Shown here piece after piece: positions 1 through 4,741 of a stretch of 5,413 nt of DNA. This DNA comes from Candidatus Bathyarchaeota archaeon (GTDB lineage: Archaea > Thermoproteota > Bathyarchaeia > Bathyarchaeales > Bathyarchaeaceae): NCBI GenBank assembly GCA_023136395.1, contig JAGLRI010000095.1:1-5413 (forward strand), written 5' to 3'. The number at the start of each line of letters is the position of its first letter. Within the stretch, counting starts at the first letter, position 1. The notes beneath the pieces are model-generated. The model ran no database searches and had not been told where the DNA came from. It saw only the letters and a list, made by a program, of their open reading frames with translations. Made by a program: the position numbers and the translations under genes.

Positions 1-1
1 G

Positions 2-559
2 GCGGATGGCTACGGCAACTCGCGCGTTGTGAAGTTCGACAAGGACGGCAAGTTTCTGCTGACATGGGGTCAGAAGGGCAACTCAGAGAGTCCTGTGACT
101 GGAGCTACAGAGAAGGTGGATACGCGACCCGGCTACTTCAACACGGTGCACGGCATTGCCGTTGACGCCAAGCGACGTGTATATGTTGGAGATCGAGGGA
201 ATCGTCGGATACAGGTTTTCGACGAGAACGGGAAGTTCCTTGACCAGTGGACGGTTGGTCCTGTGCCCGCGCACAGCTACAGCATCTTCATGGCAGCCGA
301 TCAGACTCTCTGGAGCTTAGACTCCGGGACCATGCGGATCGTACAGTGGGATCTGACTGGAAAATATATGTATGGTATGGGCTATTTGGGCGACCCTCCG
401 GGTGGGCTGTTTGGTCCGCATCAGATGAGTGTGGACCAGGAGGGCAACCTGTACATTGCCCAGGTATCCAACGGGTACACGGCGAAGTGGCGGCCGATGA
501 AGGGTGCGAACCCGGCGACGCTCGTCGAGAAGCCTTTCGGATTTCCCTGGGCCACGTGA
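2..559 (+). CDS. NHL-repeat beta-propeller protein, C-terminal part (5' end outside window)
   Basis: The frame is already open at the left edge (ADGYGNSRVVKFDKDGKFL), so the start lies outside the window and the GTG at 29 is not a real start. At least two NHL-type blades are visible: one at the edge, and a classic one with GIAVDAKRRVYVGDRGNRRI followed by QVFDENGKFLDQW. Later blades (SIFMAADQTLWSLD, HQMSVDQEGNLYIAQ) are more degenerate. The tail, ending WRPMKGANPATLVEKPFG, resembles bacterial propeller proteins annotated as peptidyl-alpha-hydroxyglycine amidating-lyase-like or '6-bladed beta-propeller'. Such folds bind ligands or proteins or act as lyases, often outside the cytoplasm; no catalytic role can be read from this fragment. 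GC content is much higher than in the rest of the window, pointing to a bacterial donor or to a chimeric join. The stop lies 8 nt before the first AGCTAGCT site. Confidence 0.85.
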   Translation, partial: ADGYGNSRVVKFDKDGKFLLTWGQKGNSESPVTGATEKVDTRPGYFNTVHGIAVDAKRRVYVGDRGNRRIQVFDENGKFLDQWTVGPVPAHSYSIFMAADQTLWSLDSGTMRIVQWDLTGKYMYGMGYLGDPPGGLFGPHQMSVDQEGNLYIAQVSNGYTAKWRPMKGANPATLVEKPFGFPWAT

Positions 560-588
560 GGTGCACTAGCTAGCTAATTCCTCCCGTG
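553..588. repeat. AGCTAGCT boundary site 1 with flanking inverted arms
   Basis: The exact palindrome AGCTAGCT is at 568-575, inside CTAGCTAGCTAA (566-577), which gives a stop in every forward frame. It is flanked by arms CACGTGAGG (553-561) and CCTCCCGTG (580-588) that pair at 8 of 9 positions. The stem centre is within 1 bp of the palindrome centre. The left arm contains the TGA stop of the NHL gene. The site marks the switch from GC-rich to AT-rich DNA. Confidence 0.75.
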
Positions 589-651
589 TGAGAAGAACAA
601 TGCATGCATTACTATCAAAAATTAATTCCTATTCATACTTTCATCAATGTA

Positions 652-663
652 GCTTTTATTATA
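652..663 (+). promoter_or_regulatory. possible TATA box for the dehydrogenase gene
   Basis: The AT-rich run CTTTTATTATAA lies upstream of the dehydrogenase. An archaeal transcript would begin about 25 nt downstream, near 683, leaving a leader of about 55 nt. No clear Shine-Dalgarno sequence precedes the ATG. This is a weak call in AT-rich DNA. Confidence 0.3.
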
Positions 664-739
664 ACAGAAATAAACGTTGAGACTATGATAAACCATAAAG
701 CAGAATTTCCTGTTGTTCTAAGAATAAAGATGTGATAAA

Positions 740-1723
740 ATGGGGAATGATATAAAAATTGGAATTGTTGGATATGGCAATGTCGGAAAGGGCGTTGAAT
801 CAGTCATAGAACAAAATCCTGATATGTTTTTAGAAGCGATTTTAACAAGAAGAAATCCTGATGATTTAGTAATTAAGTCAACTGCTAAAGTTTTGCATGT
901 TTCCGAAGTGGATGAATGTTTAAATAAAATTGATGTTGCGATTCTTTGTGGTGGGTCTGCAACTGATCTTCCACTACAAGGCCCAAAATTTGCTTCAATG
1001 TTTAACACAGTAGATAGTTATGATACTCATGCTAAAATCCCTGAATATTTTCTTTCTGTTGACAAAGCTGCAAGGAAAGCCGAAAAGACAAGCATAATCT
1101 CTACAGGATGGGATCCCGGTTTATTTTCTTTATTACGGGTTATTGGAGAAGCGGTATTACCTAAAGGAAAAAGTTACACTTTTTGGGGCCCTGGTGTAAG
1201 TCAAGGGCATTCCGATGCCATAAGGAGAGTAAAAGGAGTTAAGGATGCCAGACAATACACAATGCCAATTGATGCTGCTTTGAGAAGAGTTAGGTTGGGA
1301 GAGAATCCTAAATTAACAACAAGAGAAAAACATTGGAGAGATTGCTATGTTATTCCAGAAGAAGGAGCAGACACGGAAAAGATAGTAAAAGAGATAATAA
1401 GAATGCCGAATTATTTTGCAGATTATGACACAAAAGTTGCTTTCATTTCAGAAAAAGAAATGATGGAAAAGCACTCCGAAATGCCCCATGGAGGATTTGT
1501 ATTAAGGAGCGGCATCACCGGAGGAGATAATAAACAAGTGATGGAGTTTTCATTGAAGTTAGATTGCAATCCAGAATTCACTGCAAACGTAATGGTAGCA
1601 TGTGCAAGAGCAGCATACAGATTAAATAAAGAGGGCCAAATTGGTGCAAAAACTATTTTTGAAATTTCCCCAAGCTATTTATCAATTAGATCTCTTGACG
1701 AACTAAGAAAAGCACTATTATAA
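740..1723 (+). CDS. ddh: meso-diaminopimelate D-dehydrogenase
   Basis: This 327-residue protein matches the full length and motif order of diaminopimelate dehydrogenase, which interconverts meso-2,6-diaminopimelate and L-tetrahydrodipicolinate with NADP(H), giving a one-step shortcut to lysine. The Rossmann motif GYGNVG is at 11-16. Substrate-site motifs follow the Corynebacterium glutamicum enzyme, from memory, with an offset of one: YD at 94-95, TGWDPG around D125, FWGPGVSQGHSDA with W149 and Q155, T174, R200, MPHGG with H250, and CNPEFT with N277. All expected key residues are present, so it should be active. The ATG at 740 is chosen because the Rossmann strand begins immediately after it; an upstream frame stop and a weak AT-rich leader precede it. 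It is an orphan: no dap or lys gene is adjacent. Nitrososphaeria normally make lysine by the LysW-dependent aminoadipate-type route, so this gene looks acquired. Confidence 0.93.
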   Translation: MGNDIKIGIVGYGNVGKGVESVIEQNPDMFLEAILTRRNPDDLVIKSTAKVLHVSEVDECLNKIDVAILCGGSATDLPLQGPKFASMFNTVDSYDTHAKIPEYFLSVDKAARKAEKTSIISTGWDPGLFSLLRVIGEAVLPKGKSYTFWGPGVSQGHSDAIRRVKGVKDARQYTMPIDAALRRVRLGENPKLTTREKHWRDCYVIPEEGADTEKIVKEIIRMPNYFADYDTKVAFISEKEMMEKHSEMPHGGFVLRSGITGGDNKQVMEFSLKLDCNPEFTANVMVACARAAYRLNKEGQIGAKTIFEISPSYLSIRSLDELRKALL

Positions 1724-1767
1724 AGTTTAGAGAAATTGTTACTACTTCTAATCATGTAGGCATAAAA

Positions 1768-1828
1768 TCTGCGTTCACCCAATCCTCATTACAAGCTAGC
1801 TTAAATTTATTTATAATCCAACTGCAGG
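1768..1828. repeat. AGCTAGCT boundary site 2 with flanking inverted arms
   Basis: The exact palindrome is at 1794-1801, within AAGCTAGCTT (1793-1802), between the convergent dehydrogenase and Elf1-like genes. Arms CTGCGTT (1769-1775) and AACTGCAG (1820-1827) pair over 7 bp with one unpaired T at 1823, plus a possible T-G pair at 1768/1828. The inner stem pair is exactly centred on the palindrome (1797.5). The right arm lies in the last codons of the Elf1-like gene. Confidence 0.7.
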
Positions 1829-2101
1829 CGTAAATTGATCTACAAACTTGTTATAATAGTCTACTGGATCATAACTTGGAATGAATTTAAATAAATGTTC
1901 TAGTCCACAATCACAAAGGGCATTTGCTTCTTTCTTGTTTTTATTAACTCTAATCTTTAAATTCTCTTTTTTACATTTCGGACAGAAATATGGTCCAAAT
2001 AATATTTTTTTGCTCCTAATCTTAAATTCTCGTATTTTCCAATCTGGAATTCTATAATGAGTTTTTCGAGGAGACATTCGTTTAACCGCTTCCTTTAGCA
2101 T
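1811..2101 (-). CDS. Elf1-type zinc-ribbon transcription elongation factor-like protein
   Basis: This small basic protein has a single zinc ribbon: C40-P-K-C43, about 19 residues, then C63-D-C65-G (numbered from 2101). It ends in the PSYDPVDYYNKFVDQF stretch typical of archaeal and eukaryotic Elf1 proteins, which associate with elongating RNA polymerase. It differs from ordinary Elf1 in having a C-x-C second knuckle instead of C-x2-C and a longer basic N-terminal arm, so it is probably a divergent paralogue. The long start at 2101 is listed, but the ATG at 2077 (88 residues, MSPRKTHYRIPDW) is at least as likely: the palindromic TATA-like GATTTAAATC at 2116-2125 would start transcription near 2095, inside the longer frame. 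The stop is 9 nt from boundary site 2, and the gene is the only one in its block. Confidence 0.82.
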   Translation of the reverse strand: MLKEAVKRMSPRKTHYRIPDWKIREFKIRSKKILFGPYFCPKCKKENLKIRVNKNKKEANALCDCGLEHLFKFIPSYDPVDYYNKFVDQFTPAVGL

Positions 2102-2115
2102 ACAAAATATACTCA

Positions 2116-2125
2116 GATTTAAATC
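2116..2125 (-). promoter_or_regulatory. TATA-like element for the Elf1-like gene
   Basis: GATTTAAATC is a perfect 10-bp palindrome upstream of the Elf1-like gene on the minus strand. A transcript starting about 25 nt downstream (near 2095) would give a short leader to the ATG at 2077, favouring the 88-residue product. Confidence 0.4.
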
Positions 2126-2181
2126 TTGTTTCCCCTAATTTCTTGCTATTTTTAACAATACCTCTCTATCTAATGAGAATT

Positions 2182-2227
2182 GACTTTTTAACATATATTA
2201 GCTAGCTATCTCCCTTTTCGAAAAGTT
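2182..2227. repeat. AGCTAGCT boundary site 3 with flanking inverted arms
   Basis: The exact palindrome is at 2200-2207, within TAGCTAGCTA (2199-2208). Arms GACTTTTT (2182-2189) and GAAAAGTT (2220-2227) can pair over 8 positions including two G-T pairs, centred within 1 bp of the palindrome. The right arm abuts the stop codon of the membrane protein gene (2228-2230). It overlaps a separate perfect palindrome, CTTTTCGAAAAG (2214-2225). Confidence 0.68.
2214..2225 (-). terminator. short palindrome after the membrane protein gene, possible 3'-end signal
   Basis: CTTTTCGAAAAG is a perfect 12-bp palindrome starting 2 nt beyond the stop codon of the minus-strand membrane protein gene. It could be a 3'-end hairpin, but it has almost no loop and no uridine tract follows it, and archaeal termination does not need a hairpin. 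It may instead be part of boundary site 3. Confidence 0.25.
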
Positions 2228-2608
2228 TTACAAGGTAATAATGATCGCTACTACGATGTAGATTGTTCCCGTGCCTAAAAGAACTAATCCACTTATTAAT
2301 GCAGGAGACTTTTGAGTTTCTCTTTGGAGCAATTTCCAGTTTAAAATCGATTTTGCATAATCTGCTTTAAAAAATCCAGGTACTACCATTTTGGATAGAT
2401 CAACTCCAGCAATATATATACCAACAATGAGGAACATTGCTCCCTCAATGAATAGAAGGTCACTTAAGACATATTGTATCGGTTTATATCTCAAAAGTTG
2501 AAACATATCTTTTAGAACTGGAAAATAATTATTTGCAAAAGCAACATCAAAAACTATTGTAGCTGAAATGAAGAGACGAAGGATAAACAAATAATTTTTG
2601 CTCTTCAC
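2228..2608 (-). CDS. small three-helix membrane protein of unknown function
   Basis: I do not recognise a named family. The 126-residue product starts at GTG (2608), with AAGGG about 9 nt upstream as a possible ribosome site. Three hydrophobic segments are visible: about residues 5-25 (NYLFILRLFISATIVFDVAF), 44-68 (containing DLLFIEGAMFLIVGIYIAGV) and 101-126 (containing SGLVLLGTGTIYIVVAIII). A soluble loop of about 30 residues between helices 2 and 3 contains charged stretches (KADYAKSILNWKLLQRETQK). It has its own TATA-like promoter, so it need not be cotranscribed with the Nudix remnant upstream, 85 nt away on the same strand. Its stop is 20 nt from boundary site 3. Length, codon use and upstream signals suggest a real gene. 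Confidence 0.75.
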   Translation of the reverse strand: MKSKNYLFILRLFISATIVFDVAFANNYFPVLKDMFQLLRYKPIQYVLSDLLFIEGAMFLIVGIYIAGVDLSKMVVPGFFKADYAKSILNWKLLQRETQKSPALISGLVLLGTGTIYIVVAIIITL

Positions 2609-2644
2609 GTATTTTTCCCTTATTAAATTAGTTATTGAATCAAA

Positions 2645-2655
2645 TTATATTAAAA
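2645..2655 (-). promoter_or_regulatory. TATA box for the membrane protein gene
   Basis: On the minus strand the sequence TTTAATATAATTTG (around 2643-2656) lies about 40 nt before the GTG start. A transcript start about 25 nt downstream (near 2624) would give a leader of about 16 nt carrying the AAGGG motif. The spacing fits archaeal promoters. Confidence 0.45.
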
Positions 2656-2693
2656 TTGTGTCATGTTTCTGAGAAAACATCTTAGAATGAGTA

Positions 2694-2993
2694 TCAGGTG
2701 TGAGATTTCGTCTCATCTGTTAAGAATTGTTTAAAACCAAAATGAATCCTTTCTAGTTTTTGGATTTCTTCAAGACTAAACCATTTTGCTTCGGCTAATT
2801 CCGAAGAACTTTTGATTTCGGAGGATAAAGGAGTGCATAAATAATTAGTTAACATGTCACCAGTGTATGGGTCTATATGCTCTACAAGCTTCCTTACTAT
2901 TTTAATTCTTAAACTGATCTCTTCAGTCATTTCACGTTTCAACGCTTCTTTCAAACTTTCTTCTCGTTCTTGTCTTCCACATGAAAGAGCTAG
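2694..2993 (-). pseudogene. Nudix hydrolase remnant, N-terminal part missing
   Basis: Nudix enzymes hydrolyse nucleoside diphosphates linked to another group, using the box GX5EX7REUXEEXGU. Read from 2993, the frame gives LALSCGRQEREES then LKEALKREMTEEISL. Numbered from 2993, G6, E12, R20, E21, E24 and E25 fit the box with exact spacing; the last glycine is serine (S27). The C-terminal part, including AEAKWFSLEEIQKL, is normal for the family. Everything before the box is missing: similarity to the usual L-P-G-G lead-in runs to about 2985, directly against boundary site 4, whose TAG at 2994-2996 closes the frame. The minus-strand frames beyond it contain stops and show no Nudix sequence. A TTG at 2954 could start a shorter product, but it would lack the first box residues and most of the fold. 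I call it a 5'-truncated pseudogene. Confidence 0.8.
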
Positions 2994-2998
2994 CTAGC
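2988..2998. repeat. AGCTAGCT boundary site 4
   Basis: AGCTAGCTAGC contains the exact palindrome at 2988-2995 and is the longest copy of this tetranucleotide-periodic core. It sits exactly at the break of the Nudix gene and supplies its in-frame stop. Only a short CATG/CATG pair (2980-2983 and 2998-3001) flanks it; the longer arms seen at sites 1, 2, 3 and 5 are not evident. Confidence 0.75.
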
Positions 2999-3014
2999 AT
3001 GAACGTTACATGCC

Positions 3015-3033
3015 TGCGCGCGTGCATATATGC
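3015..3033. other. alternating purine-pyrimidine tract with Z-DNA potential
   Basis: Nineteen bases alternate strictly between pyrimidine and purine (TGCGCGCGTGCATATATGC) and include the perfect palindrome GCATATATGC at 3024-3033. It lies between boundary site 4 and the TATA box of the GyrI-like gene. Such tracts can form Z-DNA or cruciforms under negative supercoiling; any function is speculative. Confidence 0.5.
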
Positions 3034-3041
3034 TTATATAT
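3034..3041 (+). promoter_or_regulatory. TATA box for the GyrI-like gene
   Basis: TTATATAT is centred about 41 nt before the ATG at 3079. Transcription would start near 3062, excluding the upstream ATG at 3010 and leaving a leader of about 16 nt. Confidence 0.5.
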
Positions 3042-3078
3042 TGAATTATCTTTTTTCAGTGTGAATGCGGTTAATAAC

Positions 3079-3372
3079 ATGACTTGTTGTTCTAAAGCCC
3101 ACGAACAGTTTGACAGATTTGCTAACGGAGACGTGCAGGTAGGAGAACTACCCGGACAGACACTCATTAGTGGAAAGGTGGCATGGTATGTTTTTCAAGG
3201 ACCTTATAGCGAATTAGGTTCCAGAGCGTTCCCTACTTTCTGGAAGAAATGCGATGAAGCCAAATTGGATATGAGTGGTCCACCCGGTGACGTATATGTA
3301 TGCAATCCAGTATGCCACGAAGAAGACAAGCAAGCAAAGCTTTTAACTATCATCTGGTGTCCCCTCAAATAA
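3079..3372 (+). CDS. GyrI-like small-molecule-binding domain protein
   Basis: The 97-residue product matches the GyrI-like (AraC effector-binding type) fold: NGDVQVGELPGQTL, a strand, then QGPYSELG, a helix with FPTFWKKCDEA, then GPPGDVYVCNPV, and a closing strand LLTIIWCPLK. The GPYxELG, GPPxDVYVxxP and terminal IIWxPLK blocks are characteristic. Family members bind small hydrophobic ligands, often as the sensing half of MerR- or AraC-type regulators or as stand-alone proteins; no DNA-binding domain is attached here. At 97 residues it is shorter than the usual ~150-residue domain and may be a minimal member or have lost its N-terminal repeat. The ATG at 3079 is preferred over 3010 because a TATA box lies between them and the upstream translation is not family-like. 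It contains six cysteines, including CC near the start. Its stop is 18 nt from boundary site 5. Confidence 0.8.
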   Translation: MTCCSKAHEQFDRFANGDVQVGELPGQTLISGKVAWYVFQGPYSELGSRAFPTFWKKCDEAKLDMSGPPGDVYVCNPVCHEEDKQAKLLTIIWCPLK

Positions 3373-3426
3373 CTTCATTAAGCGAGACTTAGCTAGCTCT
3401 TGTACAATAGAAAGCGGGTTGTTTGA
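3365..3426. repeat. AGCTAGCT boundary site 5 with flanking inverted arms
   Basis: The exact palindrome is at 3391-3398, between the convergent GyrI-like and TraX genes. Arms TCAAATAACTT (3365-3375) and GGGTTGTTTGA (3416-3426) can form 11 pairs, three of them G-T, with no bulge. The stem centre (3395.5) is 1 bp from the palindrome centre (3394.5). This is the longest flanking stem in the window. The left arm covers the TAA stop of the GyrI-like gene. Confidence 0.72.
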
Positions 3427-3608
3427 CCAGTATGCTAATCAGATCATTGAGATTCATTTAGAACGGTGTGATAATCTCCGAGATGCATACATACCACAAG
3501 AAAATACTATCAACTGCTGTTGCTATCTGACTCATCGTTGAGGGTATGATTAAAGAAAAAAAGCCGGTATGTACAGCTAATTTTAGGTTTAAAAAAATAA
3601 AGGTATTA
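3399..3608. other. non-coding stretch downstream of TraX
   Basis: I see no supportable gene here. The block between boundary site 5 and the end of the TraX gene holds the right arm of site 5 and otherwise featureless AT-rich DNA. An open frame at 3546-3752 on the plus strand is lysine-rich and lies mostly opposite TraX, so it is not counted. Confidence 0.5.
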
Positions 3609-4325
3609 CTAAAACTGATAAAAAACATTCATAAGATAAAGTACGGTCAGATGAAGAGGGTAATATATATAAAAAAAATATTTTCTCCATACAGGATACT
3701 TCTCTTTTTGGTTGACCTCTCGTTGTATCTTCAACGAGCCATTCTTGTATAACAGGATAATCGGAAGTGCACAAAGAGAGAATAATTGTGTTGGCCCTAA
3801 CGGCATGAATAACATGCTAAGTACAAGTATGGAGATAACGCCATACTTTGTATAATTATCTAGAACATCCAGGCAAATGATCAATAGGATACCATAAAAA
3901 CTATAATCAAAGTTAAGAAATAGTGCAGCCAGCACAGGTAGTACCGTCAGGATTGACCTTTTTTTAAATAAATGGATTGCTAGAACGCCGAAGGAGAGGG
4001 TAAAGAAGATATTGAATCCCTCATAAGGTTTTATTCCTGAGGCAAGGTAAAAGGGAACTTGCGAGATAAGAGCGAACAAGAAGAGTCGTGTAAAGTAGTG
4101 TCTCACGTTTCTCGTATTTTTTACTCCTAAAACCAATAAATAACTAAATAGGGGGAACGATAGTCTCCCGATGATTCGGAGAAATGTATACTCAGGATAA
4201 ATCACAACCCCGATGTGATCTATTGTCATGGTTAGTACTGCGATCCATTTTAAGAGTTCTCTACCTTCATCAAATCGTCCTGTCGTTTTGTCTTCTAAAG
4301 ACAATGAAGTTGTCTCGATGTCCAC
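3609..4325 (-). CDS. TraX-family multi-pass membrane protein
   Basis: This is a 238-residue polytopic protein with the TraX signature LLKWIAVLTMTIDHIGVVIYP (D36, H37), followed by RIIGRLSFPLFSYLL, FTRLFLFALISQVPFYLA, FNIFFTLSFGVLAIHLF, YSFYGILLIICLDVL and a final YYPLHLTVLYLM. About seven to eight hydrophobic segments are visible. In F-like plasmids TraX acetylates the pilin N-terminus. Homologues occur widely outside conjugation systems and are presumed to be membrane acyltransferases with unknown acceptors. No pilin or transfer gene lies nearby, so conjugation is not implied. The start is GTG at 4325, with an AGGCGG-like element about 10 nt upstream; the frame stays open to a TGA at 4359-4361 without a better start. 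The family core begins near residue 24, so the first residues are a soluble tail. Confidence 0.88.
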   Translation of the reverse strand: MDIETTSLSLEDKTTGRFDEGRELLKWIAVLTMTIDHIGVVIYPEYTFLRIIGRLSFPLFSYLLVLGVKNTRNVRHYFTRLFLFALISQVPFYLASGIKPYEGFNIFFTLSFGVLAIHLFKKRSILTVLPVLAALFLNFDYSFYGILLIICLDVLDNYTKYGVISILVLSMLFMPLGPTQLFSLCALPIILLYKNGSLKIQREVNQKEKYPVWRKYFFYIYYPLHLTVLYLMNVFYQF

Positions 4326-4375
4326 CGATGAACCGCCTTCTTTTACATCAATTTTTTGTCAATTCTCTGTTGCCA

Positions 4376-4386
4376 ATTTATTTTCA
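4376..4386 (-). promoter_or_regulatory. possible TATA box for TraX
   Basis: On the minus strand, AAAATAAATTG lies about 55 nt before the GTG start, predicting a transcript start near 4355 and a leader of about 30 nt with the AGGCGG element. A second AT-rich run at 4396-4410 is an alternative. Confidence 0.35.
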
Positions 4387-4579
4387 AAACCTTGGGCATA
4401 TTTTTTATGAATTTGAGGTACTTACTTCATGCGAATATAGATATGTTGAAAGCGATCATAGAAGCGTAGGGATTAAATCTAAATAAAATCCTCGTAAAAA
4501 CCTCAGTAAAGCCCTATATAGACCAGTAGCGGATTCAGAACAACAGTAGATGCAAGTAATAAACCAAGCCAGAGATGTA

Positions 4580-4590
4580 TAGCTAGCTAA
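4580..4590. repeat. AGCTAGCT boundary site 6
   Basis: TAGCTAGCTAA contains the exact palindrome at 4581-4588, between the divergent TraX and cupin genes (about 255 nt and 150 nt from their starts). A short CCAAG (4564-4568) and CTTGG (4591-4595) pair flanks it but is centred 5 bp off the palindrome, so it is weaker than the arms at sites 1, 2, 3 and 5. Confidence 0.72.
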
Positions 4591-4684
4591 CTTGGGTAAG
4601 CGAATAAATCCCTTTTCTAGTTTTTTTTTATTCATCTTTATCATAGTTTACAATTTATTTCTATAACTTTTCGTTAAAAAAAGG

Positions 4685-4694
4685 TTATATATTT
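4685..4694 (+). promoter_or_regulatory. TATA box for the cupin gene
   Basis: TTATATATTT preceded by the purine-rich AAAAAAAGG (a possible BRE) is the best archaeal promoter in the window. It predicts transcription from about 4714 and a leader of about 28 nt. Confidence 0.6.
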
Positions 4695-4726
4695 AATGCC
4701 TGCGTACATATTACAATTTATCTGCT

Positions 4727-4733
4727 AGAAGGT
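4727..4733 (+). promoter_or_regulatory. ribosome binding site of the cupin gene
   Basis: AGAAGGT ends 8 nt before the ATG at 4742 and fits an archaeal Shine-Dalgarno element. It supports this start and a leadered transcript. Confidence 0.5.
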
Positions 4734-4741
4734 AAGAAGTA

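Noticed and set aside
247..573. Overlapping frames in the GC-rich first segment on both strands
   Set aside because: GC-rich coding DNA gives long shadow frames; the NHL repeat frame explains this stretch.
553..3426. Classical integron attC sites
   Set aside because: The flanking arms do not match RYYYAAC and GTTRRRY cores, arm sequences are not shared between sites, and no IntI-type recombinase is present; only the general layout is similar.
3546..3752. Plus-strand open frame rich in lysine and isoleucine
   Set aside because: It lies mostly opposite the TraX gene and has the composition of translated AT-rich DNA.
4184..4486. Plus-strand open frames opposite the start of TraX
   Set aside because: Antisense shadows of a strongly supported TraX gene, with no family-like sequence.
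4618..4630. T-run CTAGTTTTTTTTTA as a transcription terminator
   Set aside because: No plus-strand gene ends nearby; it lies between two divergent genes.
4456..4644. Minus-strand open frame of 62 residues running across boundary site 6
   Set aside because: The first residues (MIKMNKKKLEKGF) come from a poly-A-rich run and the rest resembles no family; it reads through the palindrome and has no convincing ribosome site. A remnant N-terminus cut at site 6 is possible but cannot be supported.
3010..4704. Shared ATGCCTGCG at 3010-3018 and 4696-4704, both near TATA boxes
   Set aside because: A 9-base repeat pair is expected many times by chance in a window of this length, and one copy lies upstream and the other downstream of its TATA box.
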